Positions 7,492 through 14,495 of a stretch of 25,397 nt of DNA are shown here, piece by piece. The position numbers and the translations under genes were made by a program. The DNA is taken from contig URLJ01000025.1 of assembly GCA_900548675.1 (NCBI GenBank), forward strand, positions 1 through 25,397, given 5' to 3'. Source of the stretch: an uncultured Mollicutes bacterium. GTDB taxonomy: Bacteria; Bacillota_I; Bacilli_A; ML615J-28; CAG-313. Position 1 is the stretch's first letter, and every line of letters begins with the position of its first letter. Under the pieces are notes generated by a model. The model was not told the origin of the DNA, made no database searches, and saw nothing but the letters and a program-made list of their open reading frames with translations.

Positions 7492-8620
7492 TATTTGCTC
7501 CTTTATTTGAGAGAAGTTGATAACAGATTTTGTATATATCTGTATTATCGATTTTCTTTTGAATATTGTACTCCTTTTTTGTAGCAAGGCTCCCTTTAAT
7601 AAAATAACAAACATCTCTCGATGTATGTCCTTTGGAATTATATAGTTTGTCAGTAATGTTTTCTTTTAATTCACCATTACTTTTTAACTTTCCAGTTTCA
7701 TGATCAGCAGTAACAATTATAGTATATGAAGTTTTACCTCTCATAGTTTTATCAACTTCTTCTATTGTTTTATCAAATTCATCAAGATATGCTATCATCT
7801 TAATGATATTGTTTTTATGACTCATTTTATCAATATGAGCACCTTCAATTAGAAGAAAATAACCATCAGGATAATTTTTTTCTAAATATGATAACGCAAA
7901 TAAAGATAATTCAATTAGGGTCGGATTTAGATTATCACCAGAAATTGCATCAAAAGCACCAAGAATCTTGTGATTTTGATTTTTTAGTTCACCCATTGAT
8001 GTCACAAACGTGTAACCATTATTTATTATTTCCGTTTGATATTTACCATATGCATTTTTTCCACATCCTAGAAAAATGTCAACATTACTTTTTATTTGAT
8101 TTTTAATAATTGTATCACTATCACCTCTATCAGCAGCGTGACTAGAAAAAGCTGCAGGAGTAGCACCATAGAGATTATCAGTTGTAACGATTCCTACTCC
8201 TTTTCCTAACATTTTTGCATATTCGGTTATAGTGTTTATATTTTCCTTGTTGTGATACGATACTTCACGATTAATTACTTTTTTTCCTGTAGCCATCGCC
8301 GTAGCACTTGCGGCGCTATCAGTAGGGATAAACAAATTTTTTGAAAAGGTTGAAACTTTACCACTATTTGAAAATGATCTCATATATAAAGTTCTTTCTA
8401 AATACTTTTCAGCAACATTAAGATGATTCTCACCCATACCATCACCGATAAATAATATTACACGATTAGCTTCACCTTGAAGATTAGCAAAATCATACTG
8501 ATTAACAATATTTCTTCTTCTAATAGTTATGGTGCTAGAAATAGATAATGCTGTTATTACTACTGTTAAAAATAAAGTAAATATCAGAAATGAATGCTTG
8601 AATACATCTTTCTTTGTCAT
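7463..8620 (-). CDS. Membrane-anchored alkaline phosphatase (PhoA superfamily)
   Basis: Extracytoplasmic phosphomonoesterase with two zinc ions and one magnesium. One hydrophobic segment (about 10-30) lacks a clear cleavage site, so the enzyme is probably tethered to the membrane. Catalytic elements: Asp60 (FIGDGMG), nucleophile Ser102 (PTDSAASATAMATG), Thr153/His160 (ATPAAFSSH), Glu258, Asp263 and His267 (EGAHIDKMSH), Asp305-His306 (TADHETG) and His331 (GHTS). The length of 385 is normal for the short Bacillota form. Start at 8620 with AAGGTGA upstream. First gene of the operon with tatD and the HtrA-like protease. The last nine codons lie inside tatD. No Pho box is evident, so phosphate control is not shown. 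Confidence 0.93.
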   Translation of the reverse strand: MTKKDVFKHSFLIFTLFLTVVITALSISSTITIRRRNIVNQYDFANLQGEANRVILFIGDGMGENHLNVAEKYLERTLYMRSFSNSGKVSTFSKNLFIPTDSAASATAMATGKKVINREVSYHNKENINTITEYAKMLGKGVGIVTTDNLYGATPAAFSSHAADRGDSDTIIKNQIKSNVDIFLGCGKNAYGKYQTEIINNGYTFVTSMGELKNQNHKILGAFDAISGDNLNPTLIELSLFALSYLEKNYPDGYFLLIEGAHIDKMSHKNNIIKMIAYLDEFDKTIEEVDKTMRGKTSYTIIVTADHETGKLKSNGELKENITDKLYNSKGHTSRDVCYFIKGSLATKKEYNIQKKIDNTDIYKICYQLLSNKGANNDRYTLSFE

Positions 8621-8653
8621 ATTATCACCTTTTTAATATATTTTATCATAACT

Positions 8654-8662
8654 ATTATATCA
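8654..8662 (-). promoter_or_regulatory. Extended -10 promoter of the phosphatase operon
   Basis: On the minus strand TGATATAAT, an extended -10 (TGnTATAAT), lies 34 bases before the start codon. No good -35 is present, which is usual for extended -10 promoters. Confidence 0.55.
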
Positions 8663-8726
8663 TATTTTTTAAAAAAGAAATGGAAAATTATCTTAATTTT
8701 TTGTGATAAGTATTTTTTTGGAAAAT

Positions 8727-8763
8727 AAAAAATCCTCATTTTGAATACACAAAACGAGGATTT
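8727..8763 (-). terminator. Terminator of the str operon (after tuf)
   Basis: The arms at 8731-8743 and 8750-8762 form a 13-bp stem. The only non-Watson-Crick pair is a G-U wobble when read as minus-strand RNA, which marks it as a minus-strand terminator. A T tract (complement of 8727-8732) follows. Confidence 0.88.
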
Positions 8764-8793
8764 TATTTGTTTTTATAGTAAATAACCTATAAA

Positions 8794-9978
8794 TTATTGA
8801 TCAATTTTAGAAACGCTACCAGCACCTACTGTACGTCCACCTTCACGAATAGAGAACTTAGTTCCTTTTTCTACAGCGATTGGGTGAATTAATTTAACAG
8901 TCATGCGAGTATTATCGCCAGGCATAACCATTTCAGTACCTTCAGGAAGTTCAATAACACCTGTAACGTCAGTAGTACGGAAATAGAATTGAGGACGATA
9001 GTTAGAGAAGAATGGAGTATGACGTCCGCCTTCTTCTTTTGTTAATACGTATACTTCTGCTTCGAATTCAGAGTGAGGATTAACAGATTTTGGTTTTGCA
9101 AGAACTTGTCCACGAACAACTTCGTCACGAGAAACACCACGTAATAAAGCACCAATGTTATCTCCTGCTTCAGCTTGGTCAAGTAATTTACGGAACATTT
9201 CAACACCTGTAACTACACAAGGGCGAGTTTCTTTGATACCAACGATTTCAACGTTGTCACCAACTTTAACTGTACCACGTTCAACACGGCCAGTAGCAAC
9301 TGTACCACGACCAGTGATTGTGAATACGTCTTCAACAGGCATTAAGAATGGTTTATCAGTTTCACGAACTGGATCTGGAATATATTCATCAACAGTGTTC
9401 ATTAATTCCATAATAGCTTCTTGAGCTTTAGGATCGCCTTCAAGAGCTTTTAATGCAGAACCACGGATGATAGGAGTGTTGTCACCATCATAACCATATT
9501 CAGTTAATAGGTCACGAACTTCCATTTCAACTAAGTCTAACATTTCTTCTTCATCAACCATATCGCATTTGTTTAAGAAAACAACTAGTTTAGGAACACC
9601 TACTTGACGGCTTAATAAGATGTGTTCACGAGTTTGAGCCATAGGTCCGTCTGTAGCTGCGATAACTAGAATAGCACCGTCCATTTGAGCAGCACCAGTA
9701 ATCATGTTTTTAACATAGTCAGCATGTCCTGGGCAGTCAACGTGTGCATAGTGACGACGTGCAGTTTCATATTCAACGTGGCAAGTATTGATAGTTATAC
9801 CACGAGCTTTTTCTTCTGGAGCACCATCGATTTGGTCATAATCCATTTTTTTACAAAAACCCTTTTCAGCAAGAACATAAGTAATTGCAGATGTAAGAGT
9901 AGTTTTTCCATGGTCAACGTGGCCAATAGTACCAATGTTTACATGGGGTTTAGTACGTTCAAATTTAGCTTTTGCCAT
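8794..9978 (-). CDS. tuf: Elongation factor Tu
   Basis: GTPase that brings aminoacyl-tRNA to the ribosome. The 394 residues have the full three-domain form. G1 is GHVDHGKT (about 19-26), the switch region ARGITINT, G3 DCPGHADY, G4 NKCD, and the ending is typical (VGAGSVSKIDQ). Local oddities are a divergent stretch KGFCKKMDYDQ after G1, Cys instead of the usual Ser in ITINTCHVEY, and Ala instead of Pro in GPMAQTREHI. None touches a catalytic residue. AAAGGAAA precedes the start. Last gene of the str operon, also served by a separate promoter in the 89-bp gap after fusA. This fits the need for EF-Tu in excess over EF-G. Confidence 0.99.
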   Translation of the reverse strand: MAKAKFERTKPHVNIGTIGHVDHGKTTLTSAITYVLAEKGFCKKMDYDQIDGAPEEKARGITINTCHVEYETARRHYAHVDCPGHADYVKNMITGAAQMDGAILVIAATDGPMAQTREHILLSRQVGVPKLVVFLNKCDMVDEEEMLDLVEMEVRDLLTEYGYDGDNTPIIRGSALKALEGDPKAQEAIMELMNTVDEYIPDPVRETDKPFLMPVEDVFTITGRGTVATGRVERGTVKVGDNVEIVGIKETRPCVVTGVEMFRKLLDQAEAGDNIGALLRGVSRDEVVRGQVLAKPKSVNPHSEFEAEVYVLTKEEGGRHTPFFSNYRPQFYFRTTDVTGVIELPEGTEMVMPGDNTRMTVKLIHPIAVEKGTKFSIREGGRTVGAGSVSKIDQ

Positions 9979-10021
9979 AATAAATTTTTCCTTTCATTTA
10001 TTAAAATAAGTTTACCTTATT

Positions 10022-10050
10022 ATTGTATAATATTTTTATATTTTTTGCAA
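10022..10050 (-). promoter_or_regulatory. Internal promoter for tuf
   Basis: Minus strand -35 TTGCAA (10045-10050), 17-bp spacer, -10 TACAAT (10022-10027), between fusA and tuf. There is no terminator in this gap, so it adds to read-through from the operon. Confidence 0.65.
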
Positions 10051-10067
10051 GAAGATAACTAATTTTC

Positions 10068-12140
10068 TTATGAATTGCGTTTTTTAATTACTTCTTCTGC
10101 AACGTATTTTGGACACTCTTCATAGTGATCAAACTGCATAGTGTAGTTTCCACGTCCTTGAGTGTTAGAGCGAAGTGCTGTTGCATAACCAAACATTTCT
10201 GCAAGAGGTACCATAGCTTTAACAGATTGAAGATTGCCACGAGCTTCTTGAGATTCAATTCTACCACGACGGCTTGTTAAATCTCCTATAACATTACCAA
10301 AATATTCTTCTGGTACAACTACTTCAACTGAAGCAATTGGTTCTAGTAGAACTGGAGCACATTTTTCTTTTGAAGCTTTAAATGCCATACTAGCAGCTAC
10401 TTCAAAAGCTATTTGGCTAGAGTCAACTTCGTGATAAGATCCAAATACTAGACGAGCCTTAATGTCAATTGTTGGGAAACCAGCTAAGTTACCATTTGCA
10501 AGAGCATTTTCAAGACCTTTTTGGACACTTGGAATATATTCACGTGGTATAACACCACCAACTATTTCGTCAACAAATTCGAATCCTTTGTTTGGATTAG
10601 GTTCAAAGACAATAACGCAATGCCCATATTGTCCACGACCACCTGATTGACGTACGAACTTTCCTTCTACTTCAGCAGCTTTTGATATTGTTTCGCGATA
10701 AGATACTTGTGGAGCACCAACATTGGCTTCAACTTTGAATTCACGACGCATTCTATCAACGATTATATCTAGGTGTAATTCACCCATACCAGCTATAATT
10801 GTTTGACCTGTTTCATGATCAGTATATGTTCTAAATGTTGGATCTTCTTCAGCAAGTTTTGCTAAGGCAACACCCATTTTATCTTGGTCACCTTTTGTTT
10901 TTGGTTCTATCGCAACAGATATAACAGGTTCAGGGAATACCATTGATTCAAGAATAACTGGATGGTCAACATCACATAATGTATCTCCTGTTGTAGTATC
11001 TTTAAGACCTACTGCTGCTGCTATATCACCAGCATATATTTCTTTTATTTCGGTTCTATTATTAGCATGCATCAATAGAATACGACCTATACGTTCTTTA
11101 TGATCTTTAGTTGAATTCAAAACATAAGATCCAGAAGTTAATACTCCAGAATAAACTCTAAAGAATGTAAGTTTACCAACATATGGGTCGGTCATTACTT
11201 TAAATGCTAAAGCAGCAAGTGGTTCATCATCACTTGATTTAATGATAACTTCAGAACCATCTTCAGCATGACCTTTCATATCATCAACATCAGTTGGTGA
11301 AGGCAAGTAATCGATAACAGCATCTAATACTAGTTTAACACCTTTATTTTTAAATGCAGTGCCACAAAGAATTGGGAAGAATTTTACTGATAGTGTTGCT
11401 GTACGAATTGCTTTTTTCAAAGCCTCAACAGTTATTTCCTCACCTTCAAGGTAAGCCATCATTAAATCTTCATCAAAATCAGCTACAGCATTAATTAATT
11501 CATCACGATAATATAAGCAATCATCCATTAAATTTTCAGGAATATCAATTTCTTTGCAATGTTCATCAGCATCACCATCAGTATAATGGTATGCTTTCAT
11601 TTCAACGATATCAATAATTCCATTAAATGCACTTTCAGCTCCAATCGGAATTTGAATAGGGTGGGCATTAGCGCCCAAACGTTTATGTAGAGATTCGCAA
11701 CTAAAGCGGAAATCGGCACCAGTTTTATCCATCTTATTAACAAATACAATACGAGGAACCATATATTCGGTTGCCTGACGCCATACTGTTTCCGTTTGTG
11801 GTTCTACCCCAGCTTGTGCATCTAATACGGTAACTGCACCGTCTAGAACTCTTAATGAGCGGCTAACTTCAACTGTAAAATCTACGTGCCCTGGAGTGTC
11901 GATAAGGTTAATACGATATCCTTTCCAATATGCAGTAGTAGCAGCAGATGTAATTGTTATTCCTCTTTCTTGTTCTTGTTCCATCCAGTCCATTTGAGAT
12001 GCACCATCATGGGTTTCACCCATCTTATGGATTTTTCCTGTATGATATAAAACCCTCTCTGTAAATGTTGTCTTACCAGCATCTATGTGGGCCATTATCC
12101 CTATGTTACGCGTATTCTCTAGCGATACATCACGAGGCAT
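10068..12140 (-). CDS. fusA: Elongation factor G
   Basis: Translocation GTPase of the ribosome. 690 residues, normal length, no internal break. G1 is AHIDAGKTT (about 17-25), the switch region QERGITITSA, G3 DTPGHVDF, G4 NKMD. Domains II-V follow, including the conserved SYRETI and GRGQYGH stretches and the C-terminal end typical of bacterial EF-G. AAGGAG precedes the ATG at 12140. It lies 33 bp after rpsG, in the standard str operon position. Confidence 0.99.
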   Translation of the reverse strand: MPRDVSLENTRNIGIMAHIDAGKTTFTERVLYHTGKIHKMGETHDGASQMDWMEQEQERGITITSAATTAYWKGYRINLIDTPGHVDFTVEVSRSLRVLDGAVTVLDAQAGVEPQTETVWRQATEYMVPRIVFVNKMDKTGADFRFSCESLHKRLGANAHPIQIPIGAESAFNGIIDIVEMKAYHYTDGDADEHCKEIDIPENLMDDCLYYRDELINAVADFDEDLMMAYLEGEEITVEALKKAIRTATLSVKFFPILCGTAFKNKGVKLVLDAVIDYLPSPTDVDDMKGHAEDGSEVIIKSSDDEPLAALAFKVMTDPYVGKLTFFRVYSGVLTSGSYVLNSTKDHKERIGRILLMHANNRTEIKEIYAGDIAAAVGLKDTTTGDTLCDVDHPVILESMVFPEPVISVAIEPKTKGDQDKMGVALAKLAEEDPTFRTYTDHETGQTIIAGMGELHLDIIVDRMRREFKVEANVGAPQVSYRETISKAAEVEGKFVRQSGGRGQYGHCVIVFEPNPNKGFEFVDEIVGGVIPREYIPSVQKGLENALANGNLAGFPTIDIKARLVFGSYHEVDSSQIAFEVAASMAFKASKEKCAPVLLEPIASVEVVVPEEYFGNVIGDLTSRRGRIESQEARGNLQSVKAMVPLAEMFGYATALRSNTQGRGNYTMQFDHYEECPKYVAEEVIKKRNS

Positions 12141-12173
12141 AATTTATCTCCTTTTTTATTTTTTGGTAAATAA

Positions 12174-12644
12174 TTACCATTGATAATGTGCAAATGCTTT
12201 ATTAGATTCAGCCATACGATGCGTATCATCACGTTTTTTAACGGCTGCACCAGTACCATTAGCTGCATCAATAATTTCTTTTGCTAATCTTTCTTCCATT
12301 GTTTTTTCATTACGTAGGCGAGCATAGTTTGTTAACCATCTTAAGCCTAATGTATAACGTCTTGATTGACGTACTTCTACTGGAACTTGGTAGTTACCAG
12401 CACCAACACGACGAGAACGAACTTCCAATTGTGGCATAATGTTTTCTAAAGCTTGTTCATAAACTTCAATAGCGTCACGACCTGTAGTTTTTGCTACACG
12501 TTCAAAAGCACCATAAATAATTTGTTGAGCAACGCCTTTTTTACCATCTAACATTACACTATTGATTAATTTAGTTACTAATTTTGAATTATAAATTGGA
12601 TCAGGTAAGACTTGTCTAGTTGGCACATGTCCTTTACGAGGCAT
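12174..12644 (-). CDS. rpsG: 30S ribosomal protein S7
   Basis: Primary 16S rRNA 3'-domain binding protein. 156 residues, the usual length. It begins MPRKGHVPTRQVLPDP and ends SNKAFAHYQW, both highly typical of S7 in Gram-positives. AAAGGAGG lies 7 bp before the ATG. It sits 41 bp after rpsL with no promoter or terminator between them. Confidence 0.99.
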   Translation of the reverse strand: MPRKGHVPTRQVLPDPIYNSKLVTKLINSVMLDGKKGVAQQIIYGAFERVAKTTGRDAIEVYEQALENIMPQLEVRSRRVGAGNYQVPVEVRQSRRYTLGLRWLTNYARLRNEKTMEERLAKEIIDAANGTGAAVKKRDDTHRMAESNKAFAHYQW

Positions 12645-12685
12645 GTTGTTCCTCCTTTCTAATTTTTCAATTATTAAATTTTAAA

Positions 12686-13108
12686 TTATTTTTTAGCGTC
12701 TTTTGGACGTTTTGCTCCATACTTAGAGCGAGCTTGTTTACGTTTTTCAACACCTGTTGTGTCAAGTGTACCACGAATAATGTGATAACGAACACCAGGT
12801 AAGTCTTTAATACGACCACCACGAATCAATACAACACTGTGTTCTTGTAGACGATGTCCAACACCTGGAATATAAGCAGTTACTTCAATACCATTTGTTA
12901 AACGAACACGGGCCATTTTACGCATAGCGGAATTTGGTTTTTTAGGTGTCATAGTTGTTACACGTGTACATACTCCACGTTTTTGAGGTGATTGAACGTT
13001 TGTTTGAATCTTTTTTAAAGAATTTAGACCAATACCTAAATGTGGTGATTTAGACTTTCTAATTTTGTCTTCTCTAGACTTACGTACAAGTTGATTAATT
13101 GTTGGCAT
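12686..13108 (-). CDS. rpsL: 30S ribosomal protein S12
   Basis: Decoding-site protein of the small subunit. 140 residues, with TPKKPNSA and GGRIKDLPGVRYH intact, including the two lysines whose replacement gives streptomycin resistance. The sequence therefore predicts no S12-based resistance. First gene of the operon rpsL-rpsG-fusA-tuf. GAAAGGAGAC precedes the ATG at 13108. Confidence 0.99.
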   Translation of the reverse strand: MPTINQLVRKSREDKIRKSKSPHLGIGLNSLKKIQTNVQSPQKRGVCTRVTTMTPKKPNSAMRKMARVRLTNGIEVTAYIPGVGHRLQEHSVVLIRGGRIKDLPGVRYHIIRGTLDTTGVEKRKQARSKYGAKRPKDAKK

Positions 13109-13211
13109 AAGAATGTCTCCTTTCTTCTAAAATAAGGCCACATAACCGGGCGTTTCAAAAATCAATAAAATATAGGTCAAAGTGTAGCTCTAACCGTCTA
13201 CTTTTTTAACC
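13109..13211 (-). promoter_or_regulatory. 5' leader of the str operon
   Basis: About 100 nt from the predicted transcription start to the rpsL ATG. It is richer in G/C than the other spacers and can form short stems (for example GCC/GGC around a 9-nt loop near 13137-13152). It may hold a ribosomal-protein binding site or attenuator. I do not recognise a described leader family, and no strong terminator is visible in it. Confidence 0.4.
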
Positions 13212-13217
13212 TTTAAT

Positions 13218-13246
13218 ATTATACTCTTTTTTTAAATAAATGTCTA
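13218..13246 (-). promoter_or_regulatory. Promoter of the str operon
   Basis: Minus strand -35 TAGACA (13241-13246), 17-bp spacer, -10 TATAAT (13218-13223), with T-rich sequence upstream resembling an UP element. Confidence 0.82.
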
Positions 13247-13305
13247 TTTTTTTGCATTAATATTATTGTTCTCCACATATTAGCTTTTATACTTCTAAAT
13301 ATTTA

Positions 13306-13333
13306 AAGGGGTTCTCATTTTAAAGAACCCCTT
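13306..13333 (-). terminator. Terminator of the coiled-coil protein gene
   Basis: AAGGGGTTCT (13306-13315) and AGAACCCCTT (13324-13333) form a perfect 10-bp stem with an 8-nt loop, just after the stop codon at 13338. The T tract on the minus strand is short and interrupted by A, so termination may be incomplete. Confidence 0.65.
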
Positions 13334-13337
13334 CATT

Positions 13338-14285
13338 TTATAACATATGTTCGTTTTTTAAACGTTTAAATTCCATTTTCATTTGTTTATGATTAGATTT
13401 TCTAGTAAGTAATTCTTGTTTTGCTTCATTCTGTTTTGCAATATTGGTTTTATACGTATTTAATAAACTATTGTATGTATCTTCACCCATTATTTTCTTA
13501 GTATTTGATAACTCATCAATAGCATCTTCTATTTCGTCTATAGCATCATCTATTTCATCGATAGCATCATCTATTTCATCGATAGCATCTTCTATTTCAT
13601 CGATAACATCTTCTATTTCATCAAGTAAATCATTATATTCATCGATAAGTTCTTCTTTATGTTCAGGAGAAGTACATTCATCTATTTCCTTTTTACAATT
13701 CAATAGTTCATATTTATATTCTTCATATCTTTTATTCTCTCTACCGCAAGAAGCATCTGCCATATTCTGCTTTTTATTATTTAGAATTATTTTAACTTCT
13801 CGTTCAGATTGCGTATTATCTTTAGACATACTTTCATCTGCACATTCCGACAATTCTGATTTCAACATTTGTATTAATGATTTGATTTTTACTAGAAGAA
13901 TACCAACAAGGCGAACATCCTCCATTTCATCATAATCTTTAATTTCATCAACAACAAGTAAGTTTATTTCATTATCTTCGCACATTTTTACTATTTTGTT
14001 GTATCTTGCTGCAATTTCTCTTGCTGCATATGTTGCAAATTCATTTTTGCTATAAAGTAATTCAAAATCACCTTCTAGTATCCCTAATATTTTTTTAATA
14101 TCTGTATATGTTAATTTCATTTTTTTCTCCTCATTTTCGTTTTTAATATTATGAGGGTTTATTAGGCAAATGGTAGTTTTGTTTTCATCTACCCAATAAG
14201 CCCGTTTTTTCTTTACTAAGCCTTCAGCTCGTTTTTCATAGGTTTTAGAGTAGGTATTACCATATTTATCTACAACTTTTATCAT
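13338..14285 (-). CDS. Unassigned charged coiled-coil protein with an N-terminal 'VDKYGNTY...KKRAYWVDE' segment
   Basis: Function not recognised. 315 residues, soluble, very rich in Asp, Glu and Lys. Residues 1-45 (starting MIKVVDKYGNTY, with KRAEGLVKKKRAYWVDENKTTICL) resemble a short N-terminal module I recall from uncharacterised Bacillota proteins. The middle is helical. Residues 222-256 are five heptads of the type DEI(E/D)D(A/V)I, a textbook acidic coiled coil, and the C-terminus is basic and helical. I chose the ATG at 14285 (AGGAG nine bases upstream); an upstream in-frame start would bury that ribosome site. A second strong site (AGGAG, 14127-14131) stands before the in-frame ATG at 14118-14120 (Met56), so a 260-residue short form is possible. 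It has its own strong promoter, a long structured leader and a terminator, and so is transcribed alone. Confidence 0.75.
   Translation of the reverse strand: MIKVVDKYGNTYSKTYEKRAEGLVKKKRAYWVDENKTTICLINPHNIKNENEEKKMKLTYTDIKKILGILEGDFELLYSKNEFATYAAREIAARYNKIVKMCEDNEINLLVVDEIKDYDEMEDVRLVGILLVKIKSLIQMLKSELSECADESMSKDNTQSEREVKIILNNKKQNMADASCGRENKRYEEYKYELLNCKKEIDECTSPEHKEELIDEYNDLLDEIEDVIDEIEDAIDEIDDAIDEIDDAIDEIEDAIDELSNTKKIMGEDTYNSLLNTYKTNIAKQNEAKQELLTRKSNHKQMKMEFKRLKNEHML
13513..13617. repeat. Five tandem 21-bp repeats coding for coiled-coil heptads
   Basis: Units begin at 13513, 13534, 13555, 13576 and 13597, each of the form TCATC(G/A)ATAGCATC(T/A)TCTATT with few changes. A sixth partial unit starts at 13618. 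The period is seven codons, so unit gain or loss keeps the frame and only lengthens or shortens the coiled coil. Confidence 0.95.
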
Positions 14286-14421
14286 CTTTTTTATCTCCTT
14301 TTTGTTATGGTTTGGTCCCTTTTTTAATGGCATTTGATATTTTTTTAATGGTTATCTCCCGTAAACACCATTGAATAGTATTTGTTGTTTTTTCTAATGG
14401 GTGTCATCCCCTAAATACTAC
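14286..14421 (-). promoter_or_regulatory. Structured 5' leader with repeated GGGA...CCATTA elements
   Basis: About 136 nt of untranslated RNA before the coiled-coil gene. As minus-strand RNA it holds three imperfect repeats: GGGA, a short spacer, CCAT(T/A)A, then an A-rich run (14388-14411, 14340-14360, 14299-14319), plus an extra CCATTAAAAAA (14320-14330). The segment AATGGTGT (14365-14372) can pair upstream with ACACCCATT (14396-14404). It can instead pair downstream with ACCATT (14347-14352), so the two hairpins exclude each other. The last repeat runs directly into the AGGAG ribosome site. This suggests regulated translation or protein binding, but matches no riboswitch I know. Confidence 0.5.
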
Positions 14422-14427
14422 TACAGC

Positions 14428-14456
14428 AGTATAGCACAATTATTTTTATTTGTCAA
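14428..14456 (-). promoter_or_regulatory. Promoter of the coiled-coil protein gene
   Basis: Minus strand -35 TTGACA (14451-14456), 17-bp spacer, -10 TATACT (14428-14433). The -35 is formed by the end of the T tract of the upstream ABC transporter terminator, so the two signals abut. Confidence 0.85.
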
Positions 14457-14483
14457 AAAAAGAGCCACTTATTAAGTGACTCT
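14455..14483 (-). terminator. Terminator of the ABC transporter gene
   Basis: The arms AGAGCCACTT (14461-14470) and AAGTGACTCT (14474-14483) form a 10-bp stem with a 3-nt loop. The single mismatch becomes a G-U pair in minus-strand RNA. Seven T follow on that strand. Confidence 0.88.
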
Positions 14484-14495
14484 TAAAAACTTTAT

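Noticed and set aside
7492..7614. Upstream extension of tatD to 7614
   Set aside because: It lies wholly within the phosphatase gene, and TatD proteins begin at the MIDTHCH motif, which has its own AAAGGAG.
9685..10062. Plus-strand open frame opposite the tuf start
   Set aside because: It is antisense to EF-Tu with no family resemblance or ribosome site; a shadow of biased codon use.
13513..13617. CRISPR-like array
   Set aside because: Units are directly tandem with no spacers and lie in frame within a coding region.
13444..13935. Plus-strand frame rich in Ser-Ser-Ile repeats
   Set aside because: It is the complement of the heptad-coding repeats in the minus-strand gene; no ribosome site or promoter is seen.
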